Shown here in pieces: positions 1-6,131 of a DNA stretch of 9,427 nt. Each line of letters opens with the position of its first letter. The stretch's first letter is position 1. This DNA is from Bdellovibrionales bacterium. Its GTDB lineage: Bacteria > Bdellovibrionota > Bacteriovoracia > Bacteriovoracales > Bacteriovoracaceae. The stretch lies in NCBI GenBank assembly GCA_030633015.1, contig DAOVTR010000040.1, forward strand, positions 1-9,427, read 5' to 3'. The notes below the pieces were generated by a model. The model had not been told where the DNA came from, made no database searches, and worked only from the letters and a program-made list of their open reading frames with translations. A program made the position numbers and the translations under genes.

Positions 1-702
1 ATAATTTTTAAAAGCAACTTTACTTTTCTTACCGTATTTCTTTTTTAATTTCTTCATGATCAATGCTGCTTTTGAACAGAAAGGACACTGGTAATCTGAA
101 AACTCTACTATAGTTACTTTTGCATTCGCCCCTCCGGCCCATGGTGCATCTCCTACTTGAGCGTTAAACACAGGTCTTTTAGGCTGGTGAATATAAACTT
201 CTACAGGATTTTTTTTCGTTTTAGAGGCAAGCCAACTGTCAACCGCATCTTTTTTTATCTGTTCTGATAAAAATTGCTTTATTCTCTGCTTTAATTGAGC
301 ATTCAAATGTTGTTTGGGAATCTTTCTTTCTTTAATAAATTTTTCAATGGCCTCTTTAGAAGGCTCCTTTCCTTTACTGATATATTTTTCTAAATATTGA
401 TCATTAGTCAGCCCTTTTTTATTAGGGTCCAAAGACATAAATTTTTCTAAAATCATGGCCTGAAGCTTACCCATTTTAAGTTCAAAAAGCTTCATTTGTG
501 CTTCATAAATATCGCTTTCAATCCCTTTATTTAACTCCTCTTCAGTAATAGAGATAGTGCCTATTTGAGCTACTATTCCAGTTTTGGGAGCCGGTTTAAA
601 AATAAAATTGGGGCTAGAGTTTGCATCCTCTGAACAAGAAAACATTACAGCACCTGTAACAAGTAATACAAAAACAGTCGTTATCATTGAAATTTTTTTC
701 AT
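1..702 (-). CDS. DsbA-family thioredoxin-fold lipoprotein with N-terminal SurA-like region (3' end outside window)
   Basis: This gene reads leftward from ATG at 702 and stays open for 234 codons to the window edge, so its C-terminal half is missing. Residues 1-22 form a signal peptide (KK, then a hydrophobic run ITTVFVLLVTGAVMF) ending at Cys23, which suggests a type II lipoprotein signal, although MFSC is a loose lipobox. Residues about 43-160 are helical and charged and begin with an IGTISITEEEL stretch typical of SurA/parvulin N-terminal regions. From about 184 the DsbA-like thioredoxin fold starts (GDAPWAGGANAKVTIVEFSDYQCPFC), with redox cysteines C206 and C209 in a CPFC motif. Proteins of this family act outside the cytoplasm on thiols or disulfides. 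The start is supported by an AGGAG 5 nt upstream. It lies 58 nt downstream of the ABC genes on the same strand. The fold is well supported, but the substrate and whether it oxidises or isomerises are unknown. Confidence 0.88.
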   Translation of the reverse strand, partial: MKKISMITTVFVLLVTGAVMFSCSEDANSSPNFIFKPAPKTGIVAQIGTISITEEELNKGIESDIYEAQMKLFELKMGKLQAMILEKFMSLDPNKKGLTNDQYLEKYISKGKEPSKEAIEKFIKERKIPKQHLNAQLKQRIKQFLSEQIKKDAVDSWLASKTKKNPVEVYIHQPKRPVFNAQVGDAPWAGGANAKVTIVEFSDYQCPFCSKAALIMKKLKKKYGKKSKVAFKNY

Positions 703-730
703 TTTATCTCCTAATTTTAAAATTCAAATT

Positions 731-759
731 ATTTTATACTATCAACTTCTTCAATTCAA
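731..759 (-). promoter_or_regulatory. Candidate sigma70-type promoter for the DsbA-like gene
   Basis: On the minus strand TTGAAT (754-759) and TAAAAT (731-736) are separated by 17 bp, matching the consensus at 4 of 6 and 5 of 6 positions. Transcription would begin about 20 nt before the ATG at 702. The -35 element sits immediately after the stop codon of the upstream ABC gene. No terminator-like hairpin is visible between the two genes, so read-through from the ABC genes is also possible. In AT-rich DNA such matches arise by chance. Confidence 0.35.
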
Positions 760-760
760 T

Positions 761-2521
761 CTAACTTTCGGTTATTTCAGAAATAAATGTGTCATATATT
801 GGTAAAGTTTTGATCAATTCTTTGTGAACTCCTCGCCCTGCAATCTCTCCCCTTTCAAGTACTATAATTTCATCTGACTCTATAATTGTCTCAATACGAT
901 GGGTAACTATAATAGTCAGGGCATTTTGTTGTACAATCCCAATAACATCACGAAGGGCCAGCTCTAAATCTGAGTCCATTGCAGAGGATATTTCATCAAA
1001 CAAAATAATTGATTTTTTCAAATAACAGGCACGAATAGCTGACAAAAGTTGTTTTTGTCCTAAAGATAACTCTGTTGGAACAACCAAATCAGAAGGGCCG
1101 TAACCAAAAGTTTTAAGATAAATAATTTTTTCAATAATCCAGTCCCAAAATATATAAAAATCATTTGGGATATCTGCGGTCATGGCAATGTTAAAAGCTA
1201 AAGTCTCAGAAAAAATATGAGAATCTTGCGAAATAATTCCAATGGCCTCTCTATATTTTAAAAGTTCTTCATTATTACTACCAGCATAACTGATCTCGTC
1301 CCCCTCTTCACTCGAAACATAAGCGGTTATTTGTTTTGGAATAATGTTAGCTGCTAAAATATTTAAAAGAGTACTTTTTCCACTTCCTGAGATTCCTACA
1401 ATTCCAATTAATTTTCCTTTCTCGCCTTCAATTTTTATATTTTTTATCTTAAATCTCTCTCTATTATGATCTGAATAACTAAAATCATTGCAGTTAAATA
1501 TAAATTTTTTCAAGCTGAACTTTTTTTTGGGTGATGAAATTATAGCACTTGAAAAACCTGTAGAGAGATATACTAAAAACTCATGAATCCTAATAAATCC
1601 AGTATAAGCTCTTTGTAAATTGGTTATTTTACTAGCAACACCCTTTATAGGATCAATGGCCCTTTGGATAAGATCAACTATAGCTAAAATAATTGCAACT
1701 TCTCTAATGCCAGTGTACGGAAAAACAATTACTAGCACTAAAAGCATAATTGGATATAGCGATTCAGCAAGAGAATAATAACTAGCATCCCAAAAATTGG
1801 CCTTCAGCTGCTTGACAAGAAAATCATTAAACAGGATCGCTCCTTTTTTACTTGCATAATTTTCATGTCTTGTGAAATATGTTTCACTTAGCCCTCCTAC
1901 AACATTGGCAATCATTCTAGAAACAATACCTCTTGTCTTGCGCACACTATGAAAAATAACACGCATATATTTACTGCCATATAAAAGAAAAATAATTGAA
2001 ATAATAATTGTAAATACAATACTAAGCCCTGCGACTAGATTAATTGCAATAAAACTAATAAGACAAGAAATTATAAAAAAAAGATCTATAAATATATTAA
2101 AACTTCCAGAAGTAATAAGCTCTCTTAAAGACTCAGTATCACTCATAATCCTAGCTATAACTTCTCCTTGAGGGTAAAGCTCCCGGCTACTTTTATCTTC
2201 ACTTATTGTGTCGTATTTTAAAAGCCATCGATCAAAACATATAACTCTTATATGTTGAACAATATATTTAATAAATTGATTAACAAACAATTCATAGCAG
2301 ATTCGATTTAAAAACATTACGATAAAAAAAACCAACAGATAAATAGCTGCTTGGATATACTGCTGATCAAAAGGATAATTTTTAGCAAGATTAGAAATCA
2401 AGTGAGGAAGCAATGCCCCTAATCCTGAAGCAACCAATAAAAAAAAGAGGACTCCTCCAACTAATAAATATGAATATCTAAAATTTAAAATTTTAGATAA
2501 GCTGTTTTTTGAAATAATCAT
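761..2521 (-). CDS. ABC exporter half-transporter, TMD-NBD (586 aa), catalytic NBD with variant signature LSLGQ
   Basis: An exporter-type ABC half-transporter. An N-terminal membrane domain (residues 1 to about 310) contains about six hydrophobic segments, at roughly 17-43, 57-75, 140-160, 161-182, 252-270 and 272-288, and is followed by a nucleotide-binding domain. The NBD has Walker A GISGSGKS (376-383), Q-loop Gln432, signature LSLGQ (485-489) in place of LSGGQ, Walker B IILFDE with the catalytic Glu510, D-loop Asp516 and H-loop His541. The ATP-hydrolysing residues on this chain are therefore intact, while its signature motif, which serves the partner's site, is altered. The length is normal for half-transporters. 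The gene starts 29 bp inside the end of the upstream half-transporter gene in another frame, which points to translational coupling and a heterodimer. The Shine-Dalgarno is modest (AAGG, close to the ATG). Substrate unknown: lipid, drug, peptide or thiol export are all possible. Confidence 0.92.
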   Translation of the reverse strand: MIISKNSLSKILNFRYSYLLVGGVLFFLLVASGLGALLPHLISNLAKNYPFDQQYIQAAIYLLVFFIVMFLNRICYELFVNQFIKYIVQHIRVICFDRWLLKYDTISEDKSSRELYPQGEVIARIMSDTESLRELITSGSFNIFIDLFFIISCLISFIAINLVAGLSIVFTIIISIIFLLYGSKYMRVIFHSVRKTRGIVSRMIANVVGGLSETYFTRHENYASKKGAILFNDFLVKQLKANFWDASYYSLAESLYPIMLLVLVIVFPYTGIREVAIILAIVDLIQRAIDPIKGVASKITNLQRAYTGFIRIHEFLVYLSTGFSSAIISSPKKKFSLKKFIFNCNDFSYSDHNRERFKIKNIKIEGEKGKLIGIVGISGSGKSTLLNILAANIIPKQITAYVSSEEGDEISYAGSNNEELLKYREAIGIISQDSHIFSETLAFNIAMTADIPNDFYIFWDWIIEKIIYLKTFGYGPSDLVVPTELSLGQKQLLSAIRACYLKKSIILFDEISSAMDSDLELALRDVIGIVQQNALTIIVTHRIETIIESDEIIVLERGEIAGRGVHKELIKTLPIYDTFISEITES

Positions 2522-4151
2522 ATACCTTACTTTTTTCTTTTAATAAAAATGCCATCTCACCTTGTTCAACGATCCCTTTTTCTTTATCAATTAAAATCAC
2601 ATCATCAGAAAACTTAGCTGAAGAGAGCCTATGAGTTGTAAAAATAACTGTTTTACCGATTAATAGTTTGGATGACTTTAAATTATTAACAATCTGCTTT
2701 TCTAAAATAACATCAATAGAAGAGAATGGGTCATCCCATAAGAGATAATCACTGTTTGATAAAATACTTCGAACCAGGCAAAGTCTTTTTGCCTGCCCAC
2801 CTGATAACCTTTTCCCATGCTCTCCAACATCCAAATATAACAACTCATCTTTATTTTGCGCTAAATAATCCAAACCAAATAATTTGAGCAGTTCATACGC
2901 AATAGCATGGTCTTGTTTTTCCTTATCTTCTCCAAGAAAAATATTACCTAAAACGGTATCATTATAAAGATAAGGTGCTTGCCCAACATAGGATAATTTC
3001 CGGTTAAACATATTTAAAACCATTGCAATCTTTTTAAGAAGCTCAGATTTTCCACATCCTGTTGAGCCTATAATACTACTCCAACTATTTTTTCTAAATT
3101 TAAAATTTTTATTTTTTTCCCAAAAATTAACACAAACATTTAAATTATTAGCATCAGTAATATTATGATTTAGCTCCTTTAAAAGATCCTCTTGAGGAAC
3201 TGACTGATCTAGATTAGATATCAAAATCTTAATCCTTCTCCATGATGCTAAAAAACGTGTAAACACTATACTAATCCATGAAAGAAACATCATGGGTTCC
3301 AAAAACAGAAAAACAAAGCCTGAAAATAGTATTAGACCTTCAGCGCCAAGGGCCTGATCTTTTATAATTAGGGCACCAAAAATAAAGGAAAGCCCCACTC
3401 CTAAAGGAATGAGTGGTTTAGAAATTGCAATTTTAATTCCTGCACGATGAAAATGTGTTAACTCTTCCCAAGACTTCTTACTAAAAAGGGACATGAAAGA
3501 TTGTTCAGCACTAAAGTTTTTAATGGTCGATTTACCAACATAACTTTCCATAATTAAATTTTGTACGTCACCTTGAATCTGCTGACTCATTCGATAATCA
3601 TAATGAGTAGACCAGACAATTGCACTAAATATAAAAAAAACAGCAAACAAAGGAATTAATGCCCAAACAAGAGTTGTATTAAAACTCATTAATTTAGGAA
3701 TTAATATAATCATGGCAATTATAATATTGCTAACTTGTAATAGGACAAACCCAAATAGTGCACGAACGTTATCAATATCATTAAACATAATTTGGAAGAG
3801 CTGCCCTGGCGAATAGCTGCTATAGCGGAGTGGTAACGTATCTTCAACCCTTCTCAAAACTTCAACTCTCATCTCTTTTTGCATAATCCTTGCAGGATAA
3901 AAAAACAGCAACCTAGAACTTGTTCTAACAATAATAATTCCTAAAGCTAAAAGTAAAAATTCACTAGTAGGTAAATTGGTGGCCCCTTCCTTAATTAATT
4001 TAGTTAAATCTTTGGCCAAAAATGGCAAAAAACTAAGGATATAATGAGTTGCGATTAATGAACTAAAGGCCAAAAAATAATAAAACCAAAATCTTTTAAT
4101 CTGAATAATAAATACATTAAATATGGTTAAATGAAGCTGATCTTTATGCAT
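2493..4151 (-). CDS. ABC exporter half-transporter, TMD-NBD (552 aa), degenerate NBD (Walker B Asp-Asp)
   Basis: First gene of the exporter pair. A six-helix membrane domain (hydrophobic stretches near residues 21-43, 64-85, 134-152, 160-180, 245-265 and 272-298) precedes an NBD with Walker A GSTGCGKS (362-369), Q-loop Gln391, canonical signature LSGGQ (449-453), Walker B YLLWDD with Asp474 where the catalytic Glu is expected, D-loop SSID (477-480) and H-loop His507. Glu-to-Asp here is the mark of the non-hydrolysing site in heterodimeric exporters such as TM287/288, and the canonical LSGGQ on this chain completes the consensus site of the partner. The segment before Walker A is about ten residues shorter than usual, and the aromatic A-loop is not obvious (Trp344 is the only candidate). 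The start is ATG 4151 with only a weak Shine-Dalgarno. It overlaps the next gene by 29 bp. Its role as the partner subunit is secure; the cargo is not known. Confidence 0.92.
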   Translation of the reverse strand: MHKDQLHLTIFNVFIIQIKRFWFYYFLAFSSLIATHYILSFLPFLAKDLTKLIKEGATNLPTSEFLLLALGIIIVRTSSRLLFFYPARIMQKEMRVEVLRRVEDTLPLRYSSYSPGQLFQIMFNDIDNVRALFGFVLLQVSNIIIAMIILIPKLMSFNTTLVWALIPLFAVFFIFSAIVWSTHYDYRMSQQIQGDVQNLIMESYVGKSTIKNFSAEQSFMSLFSKKSWEELTHFHRAGIKIAISKPLIPLGVGLSFIFGALIIKDQALGAEGLILFSGFVFLFLEPMMFLSWISIVFTRFLASWRRIKILISNLDQSVPQEDLLKELNHNITDANNLNVCVNFWEKNKNFKFRKNSWSSIIGSTGCGKSELLKKIAMVLNMFNRKLSYVGQAPYLYNDTVLGNIFLGEDKEKQDHAIAYELLKLFGLDYLAQNKDELLYLDVGEHGKRLSGGQAKRLCLVRSILSNSDYLLWDDPFSSIDVILEKQIVNNLKSSKLLIGKTVIFTTHRLSSAKFSDDVILIDKEKGIVEQGEMAFLLKEKSKVYDYFKKQLI

Positions 4152-4171
4152 AGCCTATATTTATAGAATAT

Positions 4172-4201
4172 ATTATCCGTTCAATCTATTATTAAATTCA
4201 A
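4172..4201 (-). promoter_or_regulatory. Candidate promoter for the ABC exporter genes
   Basis: On the minus strand TTGAAT (4196-4201) and GATAAT (4172-4177) lie 18 bp apart. The -10 box ends 20 nt before the ATG at 4151, giving a short leader. It lies back to back with the upstream region of the tRNA gene on the other strand. The assignment rests only on consensus matching in AT-rich DNA. Confidence 0.3.
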
Positions 4202-4217
4202 AGACTAAAATTTAATC

Positions 4218-4246
4218 TAGACAATTTAGAGTAATCATAATTAAAT
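4218..4246 (+). promoter_or_regulatory. Weak candidate promoter for tRNA-Val
   Basis: TAGACA (4218-4223) is followed after 17 bp by TTAAAT (4241-4246), which would start transcription a few bases before the mature tRNA 5' end at 4257. The -35 box matches consensus at five of six positions and the -10 box at four. The position is suitable, but the match is not strong enough to stand alone. Confidence 0.22.
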
Positions 4247-4256
4247 AGATTCAAAT

Positions 4257-4331
4257 ACGGGCGTAGCTCAGTGGGAGAGCACTTCGTTGACATCGAAGGG
4301 GCCGCTGGTTCAATCCCAGCCGTCCGTACCA
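4257..4331 (+). tRNA. tRNA-Val (anticodon GAC), CCA encoded
   Basis: A complete cloverleaf can be drawn. The acceptor stem is ACGGGCG (4257-4263) with CGTCCGT (4321-4327), containing one G-U pair (4261/4323). The D stem is GCTC/GAGC (4266-4269, 4277-4280). The anticodon stem is CTTCG/CGAAG (4282-4286, 4294-4298) around loop TTGACAT, giving anticodon GAC (4289-4291). The variable loop has 5 nt. The T stem is GCTGG/CCAGC (4304-4308, 4316-4320) with loop TTCAATC. The discriminator is A4328 and CCA (4329-4331) is encoded. It reads the valine codons GUC and GUU. The first acceptor pair is A-U rather than the usual G-C. It stands alone, with no other tRNA beside it in the window. Confidence 0.95.
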
Positions 4332-4352
4332 TTTCAACACCACTAAAAAGAC

Positions 4353-4394
4353 AAAAAAATAGGCCAAATATAAAAACAGGTTATATTTGACCTA
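4353..4394 (-). terminator. Intrinsic terminator after nhaA, possibly also serving the tRNA
   Basis: Arms 4360-4373 and 4381-4394 form a 14-bp stem around a 7-nt loop. Read on the minus strand all pairs form, with one G-U wobble, and the stem is followed by seven T's (complement of 4353-4359), 15 nt past the nhaA stop codon. Read on the plus strand the wobble becomes a C-A mismatch and only a short T-run follows (near 4398-4401), so termination of the tRNA transcript from the other side is possible but weaker. The stem is AT-rich, but its length and T-tract are convincing. Confidence 0.8.
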
Positions 4395-4409
4395 AATTTT
4401 AAAATAATA

Positions 4410-5624
4410 TTAATTAATTTTTTTAATTTTTAATATTTTACCTAACAATAGTGCAATAACTGCGGCAAAAACTGATAAAAGAGCACCCATTTTTGCTGCT
4501 CCTTGCAATCCAACATCAATATAAGCTTCACCAGAAACAAACAGTGCCACTGTTAAACCAAGACCTGCAACTACTCCAGCTATCACCAAGGTTTTAATGT
4601 CCATTCCATCTGGTAACTTAAACCCAATTAACTGAGCACCATAACCTAAAAGTGTTACACCTAATGTCTTTCCTACTATTAGTGATGCCAAAATAATCCA
4701 AGTTATCTGATTAACACCAGCAAATAAAACTCCGGCATTGGCCAGCCCAAAACCTAGAAGTCCTACATCTACAAAAAGTTTAAATGTATGCTCAAACGCT
4801 ATTAAAGTTGAATGACCTCCATGTTCTTGTTCATCTTCAAACAGTTCACCATGAGCCCCACCATTATCTGCTGGAAGAAAAGGAATTATAAATACTAAAG
4901 CAAGTGCTGGATGAAGGTGGGCCATAATAAGACCTAGCCAAGAGAGGACTCCTCCAACTAAAAAATATGCCCACATATTTTTTATATTCATTTTTCTAAA
5001 AGCAAATGAGAGGGCCATACCTAGTATTGTTAGCCCTAGCCAGTAAATCTCCACAGGGTACTGCGGATCTGGATAAAATACTGCAATAATTCCAAGTCCG
5101 ATTGCATCATCTGCAACGGCCAAAAGTAATAAATAAGAAACAGCAGGATGCTTCGCTCCAAATACTAGCCTAGCGATCAACCACGCGAGGGCTATATCAG
5201 TTGCAGTTGGAATCCCCCAACCGTTTAAAATACTTGCGAGTGTAATCTCTCCAACAATCAGTGAGTCAAGATTTATAACATTACATAAAAGAAAAAATAC
5301 GGCCACAGGCCCTACAACACCACCAAGAGTTCCCATCAGCGGATTAACTGCTTTAGAAATTGGGTTTAAAGCTCCACCTGGCAGCACCGCTTGGGTAATT
5401 TCAACCGCTGCGATTCCAAAAAATAGAACCATAAAAATATCATTTATTAAAAAATGAAAAGTTAAGGTATGCCCCAAAATTTTAAAATTTTCACCTAAAA
5501 AGGGATACTCTAAAAATGGCGCATAAGAATGGGGATCTAGAGTTGCCCAAATTAGAGCAAGAATAGCCCCAAATGCAAGAGGTGGTGAAAACTCTTGTAA
5601 AAAATTAACAGTTCTTTTAATCAT
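4410..5624 (-). CDS. nhaA: Na+/H+ antiporter NhaA (404 aa)
   Basis: Inner-membrane electrogenic antiporter that expels Na+ (or Li+) in exchange for H+ and supports pH and salt homeostasis. The family hallmarks are present. TATDIA contains Asp143, equivalent to E. coli Asp133. VADD contains Asp172-Asp173, equivalent to the Asp163-Asp164 ion-binding pair. VGKTLG contains Lys319, equivalent to Lys300. The C-terminal GVVAGLGLTVALFVSGEAY region is also typical. The protein is nearly all hydrophobic helices, and its length is close to that of E. coli NhaA (388 aa). A GTG at 5636 in the same frame would add four residues. I prefer ATG 5624, because GTG AGG ATC itself supplies the Shine-Dalgarno (GAGGA, 5 nt before the ATG). 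Residues about 254-279 form a cytosolic-type loop unusually rich in acidic residues and histidine. The gene is followed by a good intrinsic terminator. Confidence 0.95.
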   Translation of the reverse strand: MIKRTVNFLQEFSPPLAFGAILALIWATLDPHSYAPFLEYPFLGENFKILGHTLTFHFLINDIFMVLFFGIAAVEITQAVLPGGALNPISKAVNPLMGTLGGVVGPVAVFFLLCNVINLDSLIVGEITLASILNGWGIPTATDIALAWLIARLVFGAKHPAVSYLLLLAVADDAIGLGIIAVFYPDPQYPVEIYWLGLTILGMALSFAFRKMNIKNMWAYFLVGGVLSWLGLIMAHLHPALALVFIIPFLPADNGGAHGELFEDEQEHGGHSTLIAFEHTFKLFVDVGLLGFGLANAGVLFAGVNQITWIILASLIVGKTLGVTLLGYGAQLIGFKLPDGMDIKTLVIAGVVAGLGLTVALFVSGEAYIDVGLQGAAKMGALLSVFAAVIALLLGKILKIKKIN

Positions 5625-5663
5625 AATGATCCTCACTGAAAGTTAGTATTAATTGAAATTTAT

Positions 5664-5693
5664 ATTGTATAAAGTTCAATTTTTATACAGCAA
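5664..5693 (-). promoter_or_regulatory. Candidate promoter for nhaA
   Basis: On the minus strand TTGCTG (5688-5693) and TACAAT (5664-5669) are 18 bp apart, in the 124-nt gap between the ferredoxin stop and the nhaA start. The -10 box matches consensus at five of six positions; the -35 box is poor. The gap suggests nhaA can be transcribed separately from the ferredoxin gene. I saw no clear NhaR-like operator or riboswitch. Confidence 0.28.
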
Positions 5694-5748
5694 AGAACAT
5701 CGTTTTAAAACTTAAAAGATTAGTTAATTTAAGATCAAGAAAAAAAGT

Positions 5749-5997
5749 TTATCCGTCACTGCCTATTGCACTAACAGGACAAGCATCTAGCTGTTCTTGA
5801 CAGGCCGCTATGTCATCATCACTTGTTGGTTGAGTATGAACAAATGCATTTCCATCATCATCTTCTCCAAAAAATTCAGGTGCAGATGAGTAGCATACAT
5901 TACACGCAATGCACCCTTCTCCATTTTCATCTTCAGAATCAGTACAAAACCACTTACCTTCCACATTTTTTGAATTTTTTGCATCTTTATTTGCCAT
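5749..5997 (-). CDS. Small single-cluster [4Fe-4S] ferredoxin (82 aa)
   Basis: A cytosolic electron carrier. The cluster ligands are Cys29, Cys32 and Cys35 (CIACNVC) plus distal Cys73 followed by Pro (CPVSAI), the pattern of one-cluster ferredoxins. Only one CxxCxxC set exists, so there is one cluster. The protein is strongly acidic, with DSEDENGEG before the ligands and EDDDGN and SDDD after, as expected for docking to redox partners. It ends AIGSDG, resembling the small ferredoxins ending AIGNDG that I recall from Bacteroidetes and Planctomycetes. Two further cysteines, Cys18 and Cys66, are not cluster ligands by pattern. Compared with that group, about seven acidic residues appear inserted before Cys29. 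The start ATG 5997 has AGGAG six bases upstream. The redox partner cannot be inferred from the neighbours. Confidence 0.9.
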   Translation of the reverse strand: MANKDAKNSKNVEGKWFCTDSEDENGEGCIACNVCYSSAPEFFGEDDDGNAFVHTQPTSDDDIAACQEQLDACPVSAIGSDG

Positions 5998-6034
5998 ATC
6001 TATCTCCTAATTAATTATTAATTAACAAAGAACA

Positions 6035-6063
6035 ATAATAGATTCTAAATTGCCGAACTGCAA
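6035..6063 (-). promoter_or_regulatory. Candidate promoter for the ferredoxin gene
   Basis: On the minus strand TTGCAG (6058-6063) and TATTAT (6035-6040) are 17 bp apart and would give a leader of about 30 nt. A perfect TTGACA lies slightly further upstream (6070-6075), but no good -10 box follows it at standard spacing. The site is in the 134-bp divergent gap shared with the phosphohexomutase gene, for which I could not pick a convincing promoter. Confidence 0.28.
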
Positions 6064-6131
6064 ATATTCTGTCAATATGTTGTGCCTATTGAGCTATTGA
6101 AATTATTTATCAAAATTTTTCGAGGTAACAT

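Noticed and set aside
584..805. 73-codon plus-strand frame across the DsbA-like gene start
   Set aside because: It is antisense to the signal peptide and ribosome binding site of a well-supported gene.
5700..5748. Possible terminator after the ferredoxin gene
   Set aside because: Only short AT-only pairings such as CTTAA/TTAAG are possible and no clear T-tract follows them.
6008..6024. TAATTAA/TTAATTA dyad before the ferredoxin gene as an operator
   Set aside because: It consists only of A and T, overlaps the Shine-Dalgarno region, and such dyads are expected often in DNA of this composition.
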